This document shows positions 38,974-48,336 of a DNA stretch of 64,000 nucleotides, one piece after another. Within the stretch, counting starts at the first letter, position 1. Every line of letters starts with the position of its first letter. Source of the DNA: an uncultured Ferrovum sp. (lineage in GTDB: Bacteria; Pseudomonadota; Gammaproteobacteria; Burkholderiales; Ferrovaceae); assembly GCA_903893215.1 (NCBI GenBank), contig CAITLJ010000013.1, positions 1 to 64,000 of the forward strand. Direction: 5' to 3'. The position numbers and the translations under genes are program-made. Under the pieces are notes generated by a model. That model was given only the letters and a program-made list of their open reading frames with translations. It had not been told where the DNA came from and made no database searches.

Positions 38974-40185
38974 TTACACTTGAAGGGTTTTCTTCAGGAA
39001 TGGGTGGCGGCTGGTGAAATACGGCTTGCTTTCCACTTTCGCCCAGCTGTAAAGGATCGGTCCGGCAATCACGCCACTGACGCCAAACAGGCTTTCCCCG
39101 ATCAGCATCACGCAAAGCAGTTCCCAGGCCTTGCATTCCACTTCGTTACCGACCAGGCGTGCATTCAGGAAATATTCGAATTGGTGAATCACCAGCAGGA
39201 AGACCACGGCACTGGCCGCCACCTGCAGGTTCACCGTGCAGGCCAGCACCACAATGGCGCCGTTCGACAGCAGGTTGCCAACTACCGGAATGAAGGCCGC
39301 AAAGAAGGTGACAATCACCAGCAGGCCGGAATGCGGCAGGGTGACACCAGCCAGCGGCAGGGCGGCCAAAAGGTAGACTGCGGTGAGCAGGGTATTGATT
39401 GCCGAAATCTTGGCTTGCGCGCCAAGGATCTTGCGGAAGGCCGTCCACAGCCGGAAAATGCGCCGCCCCATGGCTGCGCCCAATGCGCCCTGCGCCATTC
39501 CGGCGCCTTCGACGGCCAGCATGCTGGCGATGATGCCGGTGATCAGGCACAGCGTGCTGGCACGGATACCGGCGATGCCGAATTCAGACAGCGCGCTGGC
39601 GTTGCCCTGCGCGAGGCCGGCCAGGCGGCTCACCATGTCGCTGGTGTCATCTGGCAGGGCACTGCTCAGGGTGGGCGGAAGGGTGCTGCGCAGCGTGGTG
39701 AGCGAAAGCCGCAGGCGCTCCAGCAGGGCCCCCCAGTCCGCCTGCAGCAGCGCTTTCTCAGCGCTGGTCACGCCGGCCACAAGTACCGTCACCACCAGGC
39801 CGGCAATCATTGTCAGGGCTATCAGGCGTGACCAGCCGGCCGACAGCCGTGCCTCGATCGGCCGCGCCGCCAGCCGCACGATGGTGTAGACCAGCATGCC
39901 GAAAAAGCACGCCGGGACGAGGCCATGCGTGAGGATGATCCCCAACAGGACCAGCATCAGCAGATGGCTGGCCAACTCGGCGCGCCAGAACGGCGCCTCG
40001 TGCGACGCCAGTTCTGGTGTGTCGGCCTCGGTGCCGACTTCGTCGATGCTGGTCAGCGGCGGGAGGTCGGCGCAGGGATGGTCGGCGCTGGCGCTGCCTG
40101 CTGCAGGGGGGGCGTGGGCGGGGGTCGGCAAGGCGTCAGTGGTCATGGCGGGCAGGGGTGGGGGCGAAGCCGGATTATTACTCAT
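38974..40185 (-). CDS. AI-2E-family (PerM-like) transporter
   Basis: A membrane protein of about 403 aa with a Pro/Ala-rich polar N-terminus (about 70 residues) and then eight or so hydrophobic segments, including the family C-terminal region around FIPVVGNLLSNGAIVVLA and GPILYSWAKVE. Family members transport autoinducer-2 or ions, so substrate cannot be stated. Candidate starts are ATG 40185 (overlaps the upstream acyltransferase stop by 8 nt), 40197 and 40146; none has a strong ribosome site. Confidence 0.87.
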   Translation of the reverse strand: MSNNPASPPPLPAMTTDALPTPAHAPPAAGSASADHPCADLPPLTSIDEVGTEADTPELASHEAPFWRAELASHLLMLVLLGIILTHGLVPACFFGMLVYTIVRLAARPIEARLSAGWSRLIALTMIAGLVVTVLVAGVTSAEKALLQADWGALLERLRLSLTTLRSTLPPTLSSALPDDTSDMVSRLAGLAQGNASALSEFGIAGIRASTLCLITGIIASMLAVEGAGMAQGALGAAMGRRIFRLWTAFRKILGAQAKISAINTLLTAVYLLAALPLAGVTLPHSGLLVIVTFFAAFIPVVGNLLSNGAIVVLACTVNLQVAASAVVFLLVIHQFEYFLNARLVGNEVECKAWELLCVMLIGESLFGVSGVIAGPILYSWAKVESKPYFTSRHPFLKKTLQV

Positions 40186-41416
40186 TCTCGCGCTCATCCG
40201 TTTCCGCCCTCTCCGGGGCGGGCTTGCGAAAGGGCGCATGTTCCTCAAGTTCGTTCACGTAGTGCGCGATTCCCTCGCCTTCGCGTTCGAGGAAATCGCC
40301 GATCGCCTCGGCAAAGCGCGGGTCGGCGATTTGATGGGTGGACCATGTGGTCACTGGCATGAAGCCACGCGCCAGCTTGTGCTCGCCCTGCGCGCCGCCC
40401 TCGAAGGTGGCGATGCCGCGTTCGATGCAAAACTCCAGCCCCTGGTAGTAACAAGCCTCGAAGTGCAGTGCAGGCACGTGCTCGATCGCGCCCCAGTGAC
40501 GTCCCCACAGATGGTCGCGGTCATACAGGTCGAGCGCTGCGGCAATCGGCTCACCATTCCGTTCGGCGATCACCAGCAGCACGTGTTCGGCCAGATGGGT
40601 ACCCAGATGACGGAAGAACGCTGCATTCAGATACGGCGTGGAGCCATGCTGTCGATAGGTGGTGCGATAACAGCGGCTGAAGAACTGCCATTGTTCCGGC
40701 GTGATGTCAGGGCCGCAGATCCGTCGCATCACCACGCCGGCATCGCTGACCCGGCGACGCTCCTGACGGATTTTCTTGCGCTTGTCGCGTGACAGGGTGG
40801 CCAGAAAAGCCTCGAAATCGGCGTAGCCTGCGTTGTGCCAGTGAAACTGCACCCCCTGACGCAACATGGCACCGCCGCTGGCCAGCGCACTGCGCTGGTC
40901 TTCCGGGGGAAACAGCACATGCACGCTGGACGACTCCAGCGTTTGCTGCACCTGCTGCAGGGCGGCCACCAGGGCGGGCAGCCATTGGCTGGACGCTACC
41001 AGCAGACGGGGGCCGGCGACCGGGGTGAAGGGAATCGCACACAGCAGCTTGGGGTAGTACGCCAGCCCATGCTGCTGATAGGCACGTGCCCACGCCCAGT
41101 CAAAGACAAATTCGCCGAAGGAGTGGTGCTTTTCATACAACGGAGCGGCCGCCACCCACTGATCATTGGCCCGGATCGCCACATGGCGTGGAATCCAGCC
41201 GGTACCCGGACCGACACAAGCGGTCAGTTCAAGGCCGTGCAGAAACGCATGGCGCAGGAAAGGTTGGTCACCCGCCAGACGATTCCAGTCCTCGGGGGCA
41301 ATCTCGGCCAGACTGTCGAGAACGTGAATTTCATGGTGCGGCACGTGATGACGATGATTTTCATCACCTTGGTCTTCATCACGCTGATTTTGATCACGCT
41401 GATTTTGATCACTCAA
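40178..41416 (-). CDS. COG3146-like acyl-CoA N-acyltransferase (GNAT/FemAB fold), unknown substrate
   Basis: The protein resembles the COG3146 (DUF482) family of predicted acyltransferases: LAGDQPFLRHAFLHGLE near the start, a YEKHHSFGEFVFDWAWA segment, RDKRKKIRQERRRV, YDRDHLWGRHWG and a FEGGAQGEHKLARGFMPV region. The start is doubtful. TTG 41416 has AGGAA 9 nt upstream and gives 412 aa with an N-terminal run of five-residue repeats. GTG 41344 gives 388 aa and starts at the point where family homology usually begins, but lacks a ribosome site. It is divergent from the P-II gene. Confidence 0.85.
   Translation of the reverse strand: MSDQNQRDQNQRDEDQGDENHRHHVPHHEIHVLDSLAEIAPEDWNRLAGDQPFLRHAFLHGLELTACVGPGTGWIPRHVAIRANDQWVAAAPLYEKHHSFGEFVFDWAWARAYQQHGLAYYPKLLCAIPFTPVAGPRLLVASSQWLPALVAALQQVQQTLESSSVHVLFPPEDQRSALASGGAMLRQGVQFHWHNAGYADFEAFLATLSRDKRKKIRQERRRVSDAGVVMRRICGPDITPEQWQFFSRCYRTTYRQHGSTPYLNAAFFRHLGTHLAEHVLLVIAERNGEPIAAALDLYDRDHLWGRHWGAIEHVPALHFEACYYQGLEFCIERGIATFEGGAQGEHKLARGFMPVTTWSTHQIADPRFAEAIGDFLEREGEGIAHYVNELEEHAPFRKPAPERAETDERENE
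41348..41407. repeat. Four 15-bp tandem repeats at the acyltransferase 5' end
   Basis: Two identical copies of ATCACGCTGATTTTG (41378-41407) follow two degenerate copies (41348-41377). Read on the minus strand they encode DQNQR, DQNQR, DEDQG and DENHR. The unit is a multiple of three, so copy-number change would keep frame. Confidence 0.8.
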
Positions 41417-41461
41417 GCGGGCAATTCCTGTGGCAAGTGCGCAACACGCAGATACGGTTAG

Positions 41462-41857
<396 letters not shown>

Positions 41858-41862
41858 GTTCA

Positions 41863-41885
41863 GTGCTGGCGCAGCGCGCCAGCAC
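41863..41885 (+). terminator. Hairpin between the P-II gene and purK
   Basis: A perfect 10-bp stem GTGCTGGCGC / GCGCCAGCAC with an AGC loop starts 5 bp after the P-II stop, between convergent genes. No T-run follows on either strand, so it may act as a weak bidirectional terminator or 3' stabiliser. Confidence 0.55.
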
Positions 41886-41932
41886 GCGCTCCTGCCGTCA
41901 CTCGCGACCGCGGCAGCGGGATGGGCGGGATA

Positions 41933-43087
41933 TCAGTCGCCCACCCCCAGATGACTGCGCAACTTCAGCGCCTGCGGCAGCGCGTCCGACAGGCTGGCAC
42001 CGGTGACGGTGAAATGACCCATTTTACGTCCGGGGCGAGCGTCTTCCTTGCCATACAGGTGCAGGTGGCAATGCGGATTGGCCAGCAGGGCGGCCCAGTC
42101 CGGCGGGCCGTCGCGCCAGATGTCGCCCAGCAGGTTGACCATCACTGCGGCACTGCCTGGCTTCGGGTCGAGGGGCGCGAAGCCGCACACCAGCCGTACC
42201 TGCTGCTCGAACTGGCTGCAGGCGCCGGCGTCAATCGTGTAATGCCCGCTATTGTGTGGTCGCGGTGCCATCTCGTTGAGTACCAGGCGACCGCCGGCCA
42301 CAACAAAGAACTCCACGCCCAGCACCCCCACGTAATCGAGCTGGTCGGCAATCTGCATGGCAATCCTGCGCGCCTCGCTGGCCAGCGCCGGCGGAATGTC
42401 CGCAGGCGCCATGCTTACGTCCAGGATGCCGCCCGTGTGGCGATTCTCGGCCACCGGAAAACATTGCATCTGGCCGTCCACGCTGCGTCCAAGCACCACG
42501 GAAATCTCGCGCTCCAGATCCAGTTGCTGCTCGACCACGCAGGGCAACAGGCCGGGATTGGCGCGTAGTTCGTTAGCGGCCTGCACCGCATTGGCCACGC
42601 GGACCTGCCCTTTGCCGTCGTAACCAAAGCGCGCTGTCTTGATGATCGCAGGGTATTGCACTGCGGCCACTGCGGCGTCGATGCCGTCGGCGTCGTGGAT
42701 GGCGGCAAAAGGACCCACCGGCAGTCCGCAGTCGCGGAAAAACTGCTTCTCGAGGATGCGGTGCTGGGCCACGCCTACCGCCGCTGCTGGTGGTCGCACC
42801 GGCACGCCGTGGTCGTTGGCCAGCGCCTGCAGCGCTGCTGCCGGCGCATTCTCGAATTCGGTGGTGACCACGGCACAGCCCGCGCCCAATTCGGCCAGGG
42901 CTGGAGGATCGTCATAGGCCGCACACAGATGACGGGTGGCAAAGGCCGCTGCCGGCGCACTTGGGTCGGGGTCCAGTACCCAGACACCGTAACCCGCGTT
43001 ACGTGCCGCAATCGTGAAGTAGCGTCCGAGTTGGCCGCCACCCAGCAAGCCCAGGGTTGCGCCGGGCAGGATCACTGGCGCAGTCAC
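41933..43087 (-). CDS. purK: N5-carboxyaminoimidazole ribonucleotide synthase
   Basis: PurK uses ATP and bicarbonate to carboxylate AIR in purine synthesis. The 384-aa ATP-grasp protein begins with GATLGLLGGGQLGRYF and has KTARFGYDGKGQ, EREISVV and NEMAPRPHNSGH. The start is GTG 43087, 1 bp after the purE stop, so the two form a coupled unit. The gene converges on the P-II gene. Confidence 0.95.
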   Translation of the reverse strand: MTAPVILPGATLGLLGGGQLGRYFTIAARNAGYGVWVLDPDPSAPAAAFATRHLCAAYDDPPALAELGAGCAVVTTEFENAPAAALQALANDHGVPVRPPAAAVGVAQHRILEKQFFRDCGLPVGPFAAIHDADGIDAAVAAVQYPAIIKTARFGYDGKGQVRVANAVQAANELRANPGLLPCVVEQQLDLEREISVVLGRSVDGQMQCFPVAENRHTGGILDVSMAPADIPPALASEARRIAMQIADQLDYVGVLGVEFFVVAGGRLVLNEMAPRPHNSGHYTIDAGACSQFEQQVRLVCGFAPLDPKPGSAAVMVNLLGDIWRDGPPDWAALLANPHCHLHLYGKEDARPGRKMGHFTVTGASLSDALPQALKLRSHLGVGD

Positions 43088-43088
43088 G

Positions 43089-43598
43089 TCAGTTGGTCGT
43101 CAGCGGCGGAAGGTGCATGGCCTCGACCATGCGGGCAAGGCCAGCACGGTAGTCGACCAGTCTTTGCGCCAAGGCAGGGTCGCTGACCGCCAGCAGTGCC
43201 ACGGCGAACAGCGCCGCGTTTGCGGCACCGGCTTCGCCAATGGCGAACGTGGCTACCGGAATCCCTTTGGGCATCTGCACGATCGACAGCAGCGAGTCCT
43301 GACCCTGCAGGTGGCGCGAAGCGACCGGCACGCCAAGCACCGGCACCGTGGTCTTTGCAGCCACCATGCCAGGCAGGTGGGCAGCCCCGCCGGCACCGGC
43401 AATGATGCAGGCCAGACCGCGTCCACGCGCCTGCTCGGCGTAGGTGAACATGGCATCCGGTGTGCGGTGTGCCGAAATCACCCGGGCCTCGAACGGGATG
43501 CCGAATTCTTCCAGCATGCGGGCGGCGGCCGCCATGGTGTCCCAGTCACTCTGACTGCCCATGATCAGGCCGACCTGCGGCGCTTTGGCGTGTTGCAC
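43089..43598 (-). CDS. purE: N5-carboxyaminoimidazole ribonucleotide mutase
   Basis: PurE isomerises N5-CAIR to CAIR. The 169-aa protein has the family motifs [29 protein letters not shown] and PVLGVPV. GTG 43598 is the start, with GGGGAC upstream. It lies 23 bp downstream of the arn decarboxylase-like gene in the same direction, so it may be transcribed from the same operon. Confidence 0.95.
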   Translation of the reverse strand: MQHAKAPQVGLIMGSQSDWDTMAAAARMLEEFGIPFEARVISAHRTPDAMFTYAEQARGRGLACIIAGAGGAAHLPGMVAAKTTVPVLGVPVASRHLQGQDSLLSIVQMPKGIPVATFAIGEAGAANAALFAVALLAVSDPALAQRLVDYRAGLARMVEAMHLPPLTTN

Positions 43599-43621
43599 GA
43601 GCGTGTCCCCGGCCAGCGTGA

Positions 43622-44665
43622 TCAGTCGACCAGGCCGCGTGCCTCGGCCACCTGGCCGCGGTAGGCGTCAAAAATGTGGCGGAGTGCGTCGGCCATCACC
43701 ACCTTTGGCGACCAGTCCAGCTCTTCGCAGGTGTTGGTGATCTTCGGCACGCGGTTCTGCACGTCCTGGTAGCCCTTGCCATAGTAGGCTTCCGAGGTGG
43801 TCTCGATCAGCTGCACCTTGGCGGCGGTTTCGGCGTACTCCGGGTATTCCCTGGCCAGGGTCAACATCATTTCGGCCAGTTCCCGCACCGAGAAGTTGTT
43901 GCTGGGGTTACCCACGTTGTAGATCTTGCCGCTGGCCACGCCGTCCTTGTTCTCGATCATCTTCATCAGCGCCGAGACGCCGTCGTCGATGTACGTGAAG
44001 GCGCGCTTCTGCTGACCACCGTCCACCAGCTTGATGTTCTCGCCGCGCACGATATGGCCGAAGAACTGGGTGATCACGCGCGAGCTGCCTTCCTTGGGCG
44101 TGTGGATGCTGTCCAGGCCAGAACCGATCCAGTTGAACGGACGGAACAGGGTGAAGTCCAGGCCTTCCTGCGCCCCATAAGCCCAGATCACGCGGTCCAT
44201 CAGCTGCTTGCTGCAGGAGTAGATCCAGCGCTGCTTGTCGATCGGACCGAGCACCAGTTCCGAACCGTAGGGATCGAACTCGGCATCACGCGACATGCCG
44301 TACACCTCGGAGGTGGACGGGAACAGGATGCGCTTCTTGTACTTCACCGCGCTGCGCACGATGGGCAGGTTGGCTTCGAAATCGAGCTCGAACACGCGCA
44401 GCGGCTGTTGCACATAGGTGGCCGGCGTGGCAATGGCGACCAGCGGCAGCACCACGTCGCACTTCTTGACGTGGTATTCGATCCACTCACGGTTGATCGT
44501 GATGTCACCCTCGAAGAAGTGGAAGCGCGGGTGGTCAACCAGATCTGCGACGCGCTCGCTCTGCATGTCCATGCCATAGACTTCCCAGTCGGTGGTGGCG
44601 AGGATGCGCTGGCTCAGATGATGGCCGATGAAGCCATTGACGCCGAGGATGAGGACTTTTTTCAT
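43622..44665 (-). CDS. UDP-glucuronate decarboxylase-type protein (stand-alone ArnA C-terminal domain)
   Basis: The 347-aa short-chain dehydrogenase-fold protein begins [22 protein letters not shown] and carries the catalytic STSEVYG and the YSCSK (YxxxK) motifs. It corresponds to the C-terminal half of enterobacterial ArnA, which oxidatively decarboxylates UDP-glucuronic acid to UDP-Ara4O. In this genome the two ArnA halves are separate genes. ATG 44665 is the family start; codons upstream in frame are not conserved. It is downstream of arnT-arnE-arnB-arnC and the formyltransferase gene. Confidence 0.88.
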   Translation of the reverse strand: MKKVLILGVNGFIGHHLSQRILATTDWEVYGMDMQSERVADLVDHPRFHFFEGDITINREWIEYHVKKCDVVLPLVAIATPATYVQQPLRVFELDFEANLPIVRSAVKYKKRILFPSTSEVYGMSRDAEFDPYGSELVLGPIDKQRWIYSCSKQLMDRVIWAYGAQEGLDFTLFRPFNWIGSGLDSIHTPKEGSSRVITQFFGHIVRGENIKLVDGGQQKRAFTYIDDGVSALMKMIENKDGVASGKIYNVGNPSNNFSVRELAEMMLTLAREYPEYAETAAKVQLIETTSEAYYGKGYQDVQNRVPKITNTCEELDWSPKVVMADALRHIFDAYRGQVAEARGLVD

Positions 44666-44717
44666 TGGTGAGCGGTCTGCCGAAGCGGAAAACCAAGGAG
44701 TATAACGCGAGCCGGGG

Positions 44718-45692
44718 TCAGCTCGGTAGCAGGTAGCTGCCGCCCAGCCTTGCCCGCACATCGGCTGGTGTCACCGCCACCCCGTCGAGTTCCATCGACA
44801 GGATGCGCAGCCGCACCGCTTCACCGGTTTCCACCCAAAGTCCGCGACGGCCGTCGGCGATCAGTTCCGGGCGACGCATGACTGCGCCCGAGGCTTGCGC
44901 GGGATTGCCGGGAATCAGCTGGGTGCGCAGGATGCGCGCAGTCAATCCGCCCAGTTCGGTGAAAGCCCCCGGATAGGGCGGCGCCACGCCGCGCACCAGA
45001 TTGTGGATCTCGGGCAGCGGTCGGGACCAGTCGATGCGGCCGTCGGCCGGCTTGCGGCCGGCGCAATAATTGCCCTCGGCCAGGTTTTGCGCCTGCGCCA
45101 CATTGCTGCCGTCGAGCAGGCCGGGCAGGGTTTGCTCCAGCACCAGTTCGGCGGCCCAGGTGACTTTCTGGAACACCTCATAGGCGGTGTCATCGGGCAG
45201 GATCGGAACCCGTTGACGCCCGGCGATCGCTCCCTGATCGGGCTTGGCGGTCATGTAATGCAGGCTGGCGCCGGTTTCGTGCTCGCCGCGGATCACGGCC
45301 CAGTTCACCGGCACCCGGCCGCGATATCTGGGCAGCAGCGAGCCATGCATGTTCAGTGCACCGCGGGTGACGGAACCGAGCAGCGCTTCACCCAGCATGC
45401 GCCGGTAGTAAAACGAGAACAGGAAATCGGCACGCAGGGCACTGACCTGCGCCACCACGTCAGGGCTGTTCGGGTCTTCCGGGGTGATCACCGGAATGCC
45501 ATGCATGCGCGCCAGTTCGGCCACGCTGCCAAACCACACCTGCTCGCCGGGATCATCCTCATGCGTCACCACCAGCGCCACCTGCACCCCGGCTGCCAGC
45601 AGCACCGACAGGCAGCGCACCCCCACATTGTGGTACGCAAACACCACGGCGCGCGCCGGGGTGGCGGAGGGCAGGAGGGAAGGCATGCTCAT
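44718..45692 (-). CDS. Formyltransferase (stand-alone ArnA N-terminal domain)
   Basis: The 324-aa protein resembles the N-terminal, N10-formyltetrahydrofolate-dependent half of ArnA that formylates UDP-L-Ara4N. It shows VFAYHNVGVRCL near the start, LNMHGSLLPRYRGRVPVNWAVI (catalytic N and H) and a C-terminal formyltransferase domain with NLVRGVAPPYPGAF. ATG 45692 or 45686 may be the start. The 76-bp gap to arnC and 52-bp gap to the decarboxylase gene keep the operon spacing. It is clearly not Fmt. Confidence 0.88.
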   Translation of the reverse strand: MSMPSLLPSATPARAVVFAYHNVGVRCLSVLLAAGVQVALVVTHEDDPGEQVWFGSVAELARMHGIPVITPEDPNSPDVVAQVSALRADFLFSFYYRRMLGEALLGSVTRGALNMHGSLLPRYRGRVPVNWAVIRGEHETGASLHYMTAKPDQGAIAGRQRVPILPDDTAYEVFQKVTWAAELVLEQTLPGLLDGSNVAQAQNLAEGNYCAGRKPADGRIDWSRPLPEIHNLVRGVAPPYPGAFTELGGLTARILRTQLIPGNPAQASGAVMRRPELIADGRRGLWVETGEAVRLRILSMELDGVAVTPADVRARLGGSYLLPS

Positions 45693-45768
45693 CGGACAGT
45701 GGTCTCGCGGTTTGGGCAGTGAGGAGGACGGCGGTTTGGCAATGCAGCGCGTGCCGGGCGGGTCGGAC

Positions 45769-46797
45769 TCAGGCTGCGTCGTGGCCGCCGGGCCGGCCGG
45801 TTGGGTTGGCCTGCAGCACGGCCTGGATCAGGTAACGCGGACGCATGCGCACCTGCTGGTAGATGCGGCCGATGTACTCACCCAGGAGGCCGATGCCAAA
45901 CAGCAGGATGCCGATCAGCAGGAAGGTGATTGCGAACAGGGTGAACACGCCTTCGGCCTCGGGGCCCAACACCAGCCGGCGGACCAGAAGGTAAACCACG
46001 AACAGCGCGGAAAGCAGCGACAGCAGGATGCCGAACAGGCTGAACAACTGCAGCGGCACGATCGAAAAGCCGGTGACCAGATCGAAGTTGAGCCGGATCA
46101 GACTATACAGCGAGTACTTCGATTCCCCGGCGGCGCGGTCTTCATGCGCCACAATGATTTCGGTCGGGTTGGCGGCAAAGGTGTAGGCCAGCGCCGGGAT
46201 ATAGGTGCTGACCTCGGTGGACTGGGCAATGGCATCTATGATGCGCCGGTCGTAGGCACGCAGCATGCAGCCCTGGTCGGTCATGCGGATGCGGGTCAGG
46301 CGCTCACGCAGGCGGTTCATGGCGCGCGAAGCGATCTTGCGCCACGCCACATCGTGCCGCTTGCGGCGGATGGTGCCGACATAGTCGTGGCCTGCATCCA
46401 TCGCTGTCAGCAGGTTGCCGATTTCTTCCGGCGGGTTCTGCAGGTCGGCATCCAGCGTCACCACGCGCTGGCCGCGCACATGGGCGAAGCCTGCCATGAT
46501 CGCCATGTGCTGGCCGTAGTTGCCATTGAAGTAGATCACCCGGGTCACGTCCGGACGGCGCTCGAACTGCTGCCGCAGCAGGGCGCCGGAGCGGTCGCGG
46601 CTGCCGTCGTTGATGAACACGATCTCGTAGGCGCAGCCGAGCGCATCCAGTGAAGGATAGAGCCTGTCGAACAGCGTCTGCAGGCCGTCTTCCTCGTTGT
46701 AGACCGGGATCACCACGGACACCAGACCGGGCGTGCCCGGCGAGGCGCCCGGCGTTGGCATTTCGTCGGCAGAAAAGGTCATCGGATCGACAGTCAT
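45769..46797 (-). CDS. arnC: Undecaprenyl-phosphate Ara4FN transferase (ArnC type, glycosyltransferase family 2)
   Basis: ArnC moves formylated L-Ara4N from UDP to undecaprenyl phosphate. The 342-aa protein has an N-terminal GT-A domain with SVVIPVYNEEDGL, the DADLQNPPEEI motif and QGCMLRAYDRR, then two C-terminal membrane helices (about 240-320). The N-terminal 25 residues are polar and variable. It overlaps the arnB stop by 4 nt. Related family-2 dolichyl-type transferases exist, but the neighbours support ArnC. Confidence 0.88.
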   Translation of the reverse strand: MTVDPMTFSADEMPTPGASPGTPGLVSVVIPVYNEEDGLQTLFDRLYPSLDALGCAYEIVFINDGSRDRSGALLRQQFERRPDVTRVIYFNGNYGQHMAIMAGFAHVRGQRVVTLDADLQNPPEEIGNLLTAMDAGHDYVGTIRRKRHDVAWRKIASRAMNRLRERLTRIRMTDQGCMLRAYDRRIIDAIAQSTEVSTYIPALAYTFAANPTEIIVAHEDRAAGESKYSLYSLIRLNFDLVTGFSIVPLQLFSLFGILLSLLSALFVVYLLVRRLVLGPEAEGVFTLFAITFLLIGILLFGIGLLGEYIGRIYQQVRMRPRYLIQAVLQANPTGRPGGHDAA

Positions 46798-47939
46798 GCG
46801 GCAAGGATCTCCAGCAGGGCGTCACACACCCGGTCCACCTGATCCAGTCGCATCAGTGGAAAGAGCGGCAAGGTCAGTGTTTCGCGGGCAATCCGCTCGC
46901 TGTTCGGAAAGGCGCCCTCGCCGCCGGCCAGATGGCGATACGCGCTGGTCAGATGGATCGCCTCATACGAGATGCCGCTGCCGATACCGCGCGCGGCCAG
47001 TTCGTCCATCACGTGCTTGCGGGTGCGGCCGAGCCGTTGCAGCGGCAGCAGCGGGGCAAACATGTTCCAGGAATGCCCCTCGTCGCCGCGCGGCGGCAGC
47101 ACGTCGGTGGGCAGATGGCCCAGGCGTTCGAAGTAGCGCGCCACCAGCAGATGGCGGCGGGCGTTGAACTCGTCCAGTCGCGCCAGTTGCAGCAGGCCGA
47201 GGCGCGCGTGCACGTCGGGCATGTTGTACTTGGCTCCACCGGCCTCGACGTCGCGCGTGCCGTCTGGCAGGCGGCGGATCCCGTGAAAGCGCAGGCGCTC
47301 CACGTGTGCGGCCTCAACCGGATTGCTGAACACCAGCGCGCCGCCTTCGATGGTGGTCATGTTCTTGTTCGGGTGGAAGCTGAAACTCACGATGTCGCCA
47401 AAGCTGCCGATGCGCTGACCCTGCCAGCGGGTTCCGATGGCCAGCGCAGCGTCCTCGATCACCCGCAACTGATGGTGCCTGGCGAGATCGTACAATGCGT
47501 CCATTGGCAGCGGCAGGCCGGCAAAATGGGTGGGCATCAAGGCCTTGGTGCGCGGGGTGATGGCCGCCTCGGCAGCCGCCAGCGACATGTTGCGCGTGTG
47601 CAGATCCACGTCCACGAACACGGGTGTCGCGCCGGTGCGGGCAATGGCGTTCGCGCAGGCAAAAAATGTTTGCGAGGGCAGGATCACTTCATCGCCGGCA
47701 CCGATACCGCAGGCCACCAGCGCAAGCTCCAACCCTGCCGTGGCGGACGTCAGCACGCGGACCGGGCGCCCGCCATGGTAGTCGGACAGGGCGCGCTCGA
47801 AGGCCAGCACCTGCGGACCACTGGTGAGTTGCAGGCTGCGCACCGTGTCGCTGATCGCCTCGATCATGGTCTCGTCGATGGTGGGGCGTGCAAAAGGCAG
47901 GAAGGGCAGCGCGCTGCCGGTGGCGACGGACTTGTCCAT
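46794..47939 (-). CDS. arnB: UDP-4-amino-4-deoxy-L-arabinose aminotransferase
   Basis: ArnB is a PLP-dependent DegT/DnrJ-type aminotransferase that makes UDP-L-Ara4N. The 381-aa protein has TSATAGLELAL, DEVILPSQTFFA, IEDAALAIG and the Schiff-base lysine in FHPNKNMTT. ATG 47939 (MDKSVATG) is preferred to codons upstream in frame because homology begins soon after. The gene overlaps arnC by 4 nt. Confidence 0.9.
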   Translation of the reverse strand: MDKSVATGSALPFLPFARPTIDETMIEAISDTVRSLQLTSGPQVLAFERALSDYHGGRPVRVLTSATAGLELALVACGIGAGDEVILPSQTFFACANAIARTGATPVFVDVDLHTRNMSLAAAEAAITPRTKALMPTHFAGLPLPMDALYDLARHHQLRVIEDAALAIGTRWQGQRIGSFGDIVSFSFHPNKNMTTIEGGALVFSNPVEAAHVERLRFHGIRRLPDGTRDVEAGGAKYNMPDVHARLGLLQLARLDEFNARRHLLVARYFERLGHLPTDVLPPRGDEGHSWNMFAPLLPLQRLGRTRKHVMDELAARGIGSGISYEAIHLTSAYRHLAGGEGAFPNSERIARETLTLPLFPLMRLDQVDRVCDALLEILAA

Positions 47940-47964
47940 GGGTTCAGACCTGAGTAAGGCGCGA

Positions 47965-48336
47965 TCAGCCGCGCGTGATGATGACCACGCCGGCAATGAT
48001 CAGCGCGATGCCGGACACCTTGCCGGCGTTGAGGGTTTCGCCGAACAGCCACCAGGCTGCCAGAGCATTGACCACATAGCCGATCGACAGCAGCGGGTAG
48101 GCCTGCGAGACGGGTACGCGCGAAAGGGCAAGGATCCACACCACCACGCTGATGGCATAGCAGCCAAGGCCGCCCAGGATGGGCAGGTTGGTGGCAATGC
48201 GCAGGCCGATCGGCACGATCTGCTGGGTGCTGAATTCGAAATGGCCGAGGATGTTGGTGCCGGCCTTCAGCAGCAGTTGGGCGGCGGCGTTGAGCAGCAC
48301 CCCGGTGAGGATTAGCATGAAACTGAGGGCATTCAT
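47965..48336 (-). CDS. ArnE-like small membrane protein (EamA/SMR type)
   Basis: The 123-aa protein has four membrane helices and the EamA/SMR look: MLILTGVLLNAAAQLLLKAGT at the start and SQAYPLLSIGYVVNALAAWWLFGE near the middle. It resembles the ArnE/ArnF subunits that flip undecaprenyl-phosphate-Ara4N. Only one such gene is seen, whereas the enterobacterial flippase has two subunits, so it may work as a homodimer or have a distant partner. It overlaps arnT by 4 nt. Confidence 0.78.
   Translation of the reverse strand: MNALSFMLILTGVLLNAAAQLLLKAGTNILGHFEFSTQQIVPIGLRIATNLPILGGLGCYAISVVVWILALSRVPVSQAYPLLSIGYVVNALAAWWLFGETLNAGKVSGIALIIAGVVIITRG

Noticed and set aside
41348-41407. CRISPR-like or IS terminal repeat
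   Set aside because: The units are contiguous 15-bp copies without spacers and in frame with a gene, so this is a simple coding-type tandem repeat.
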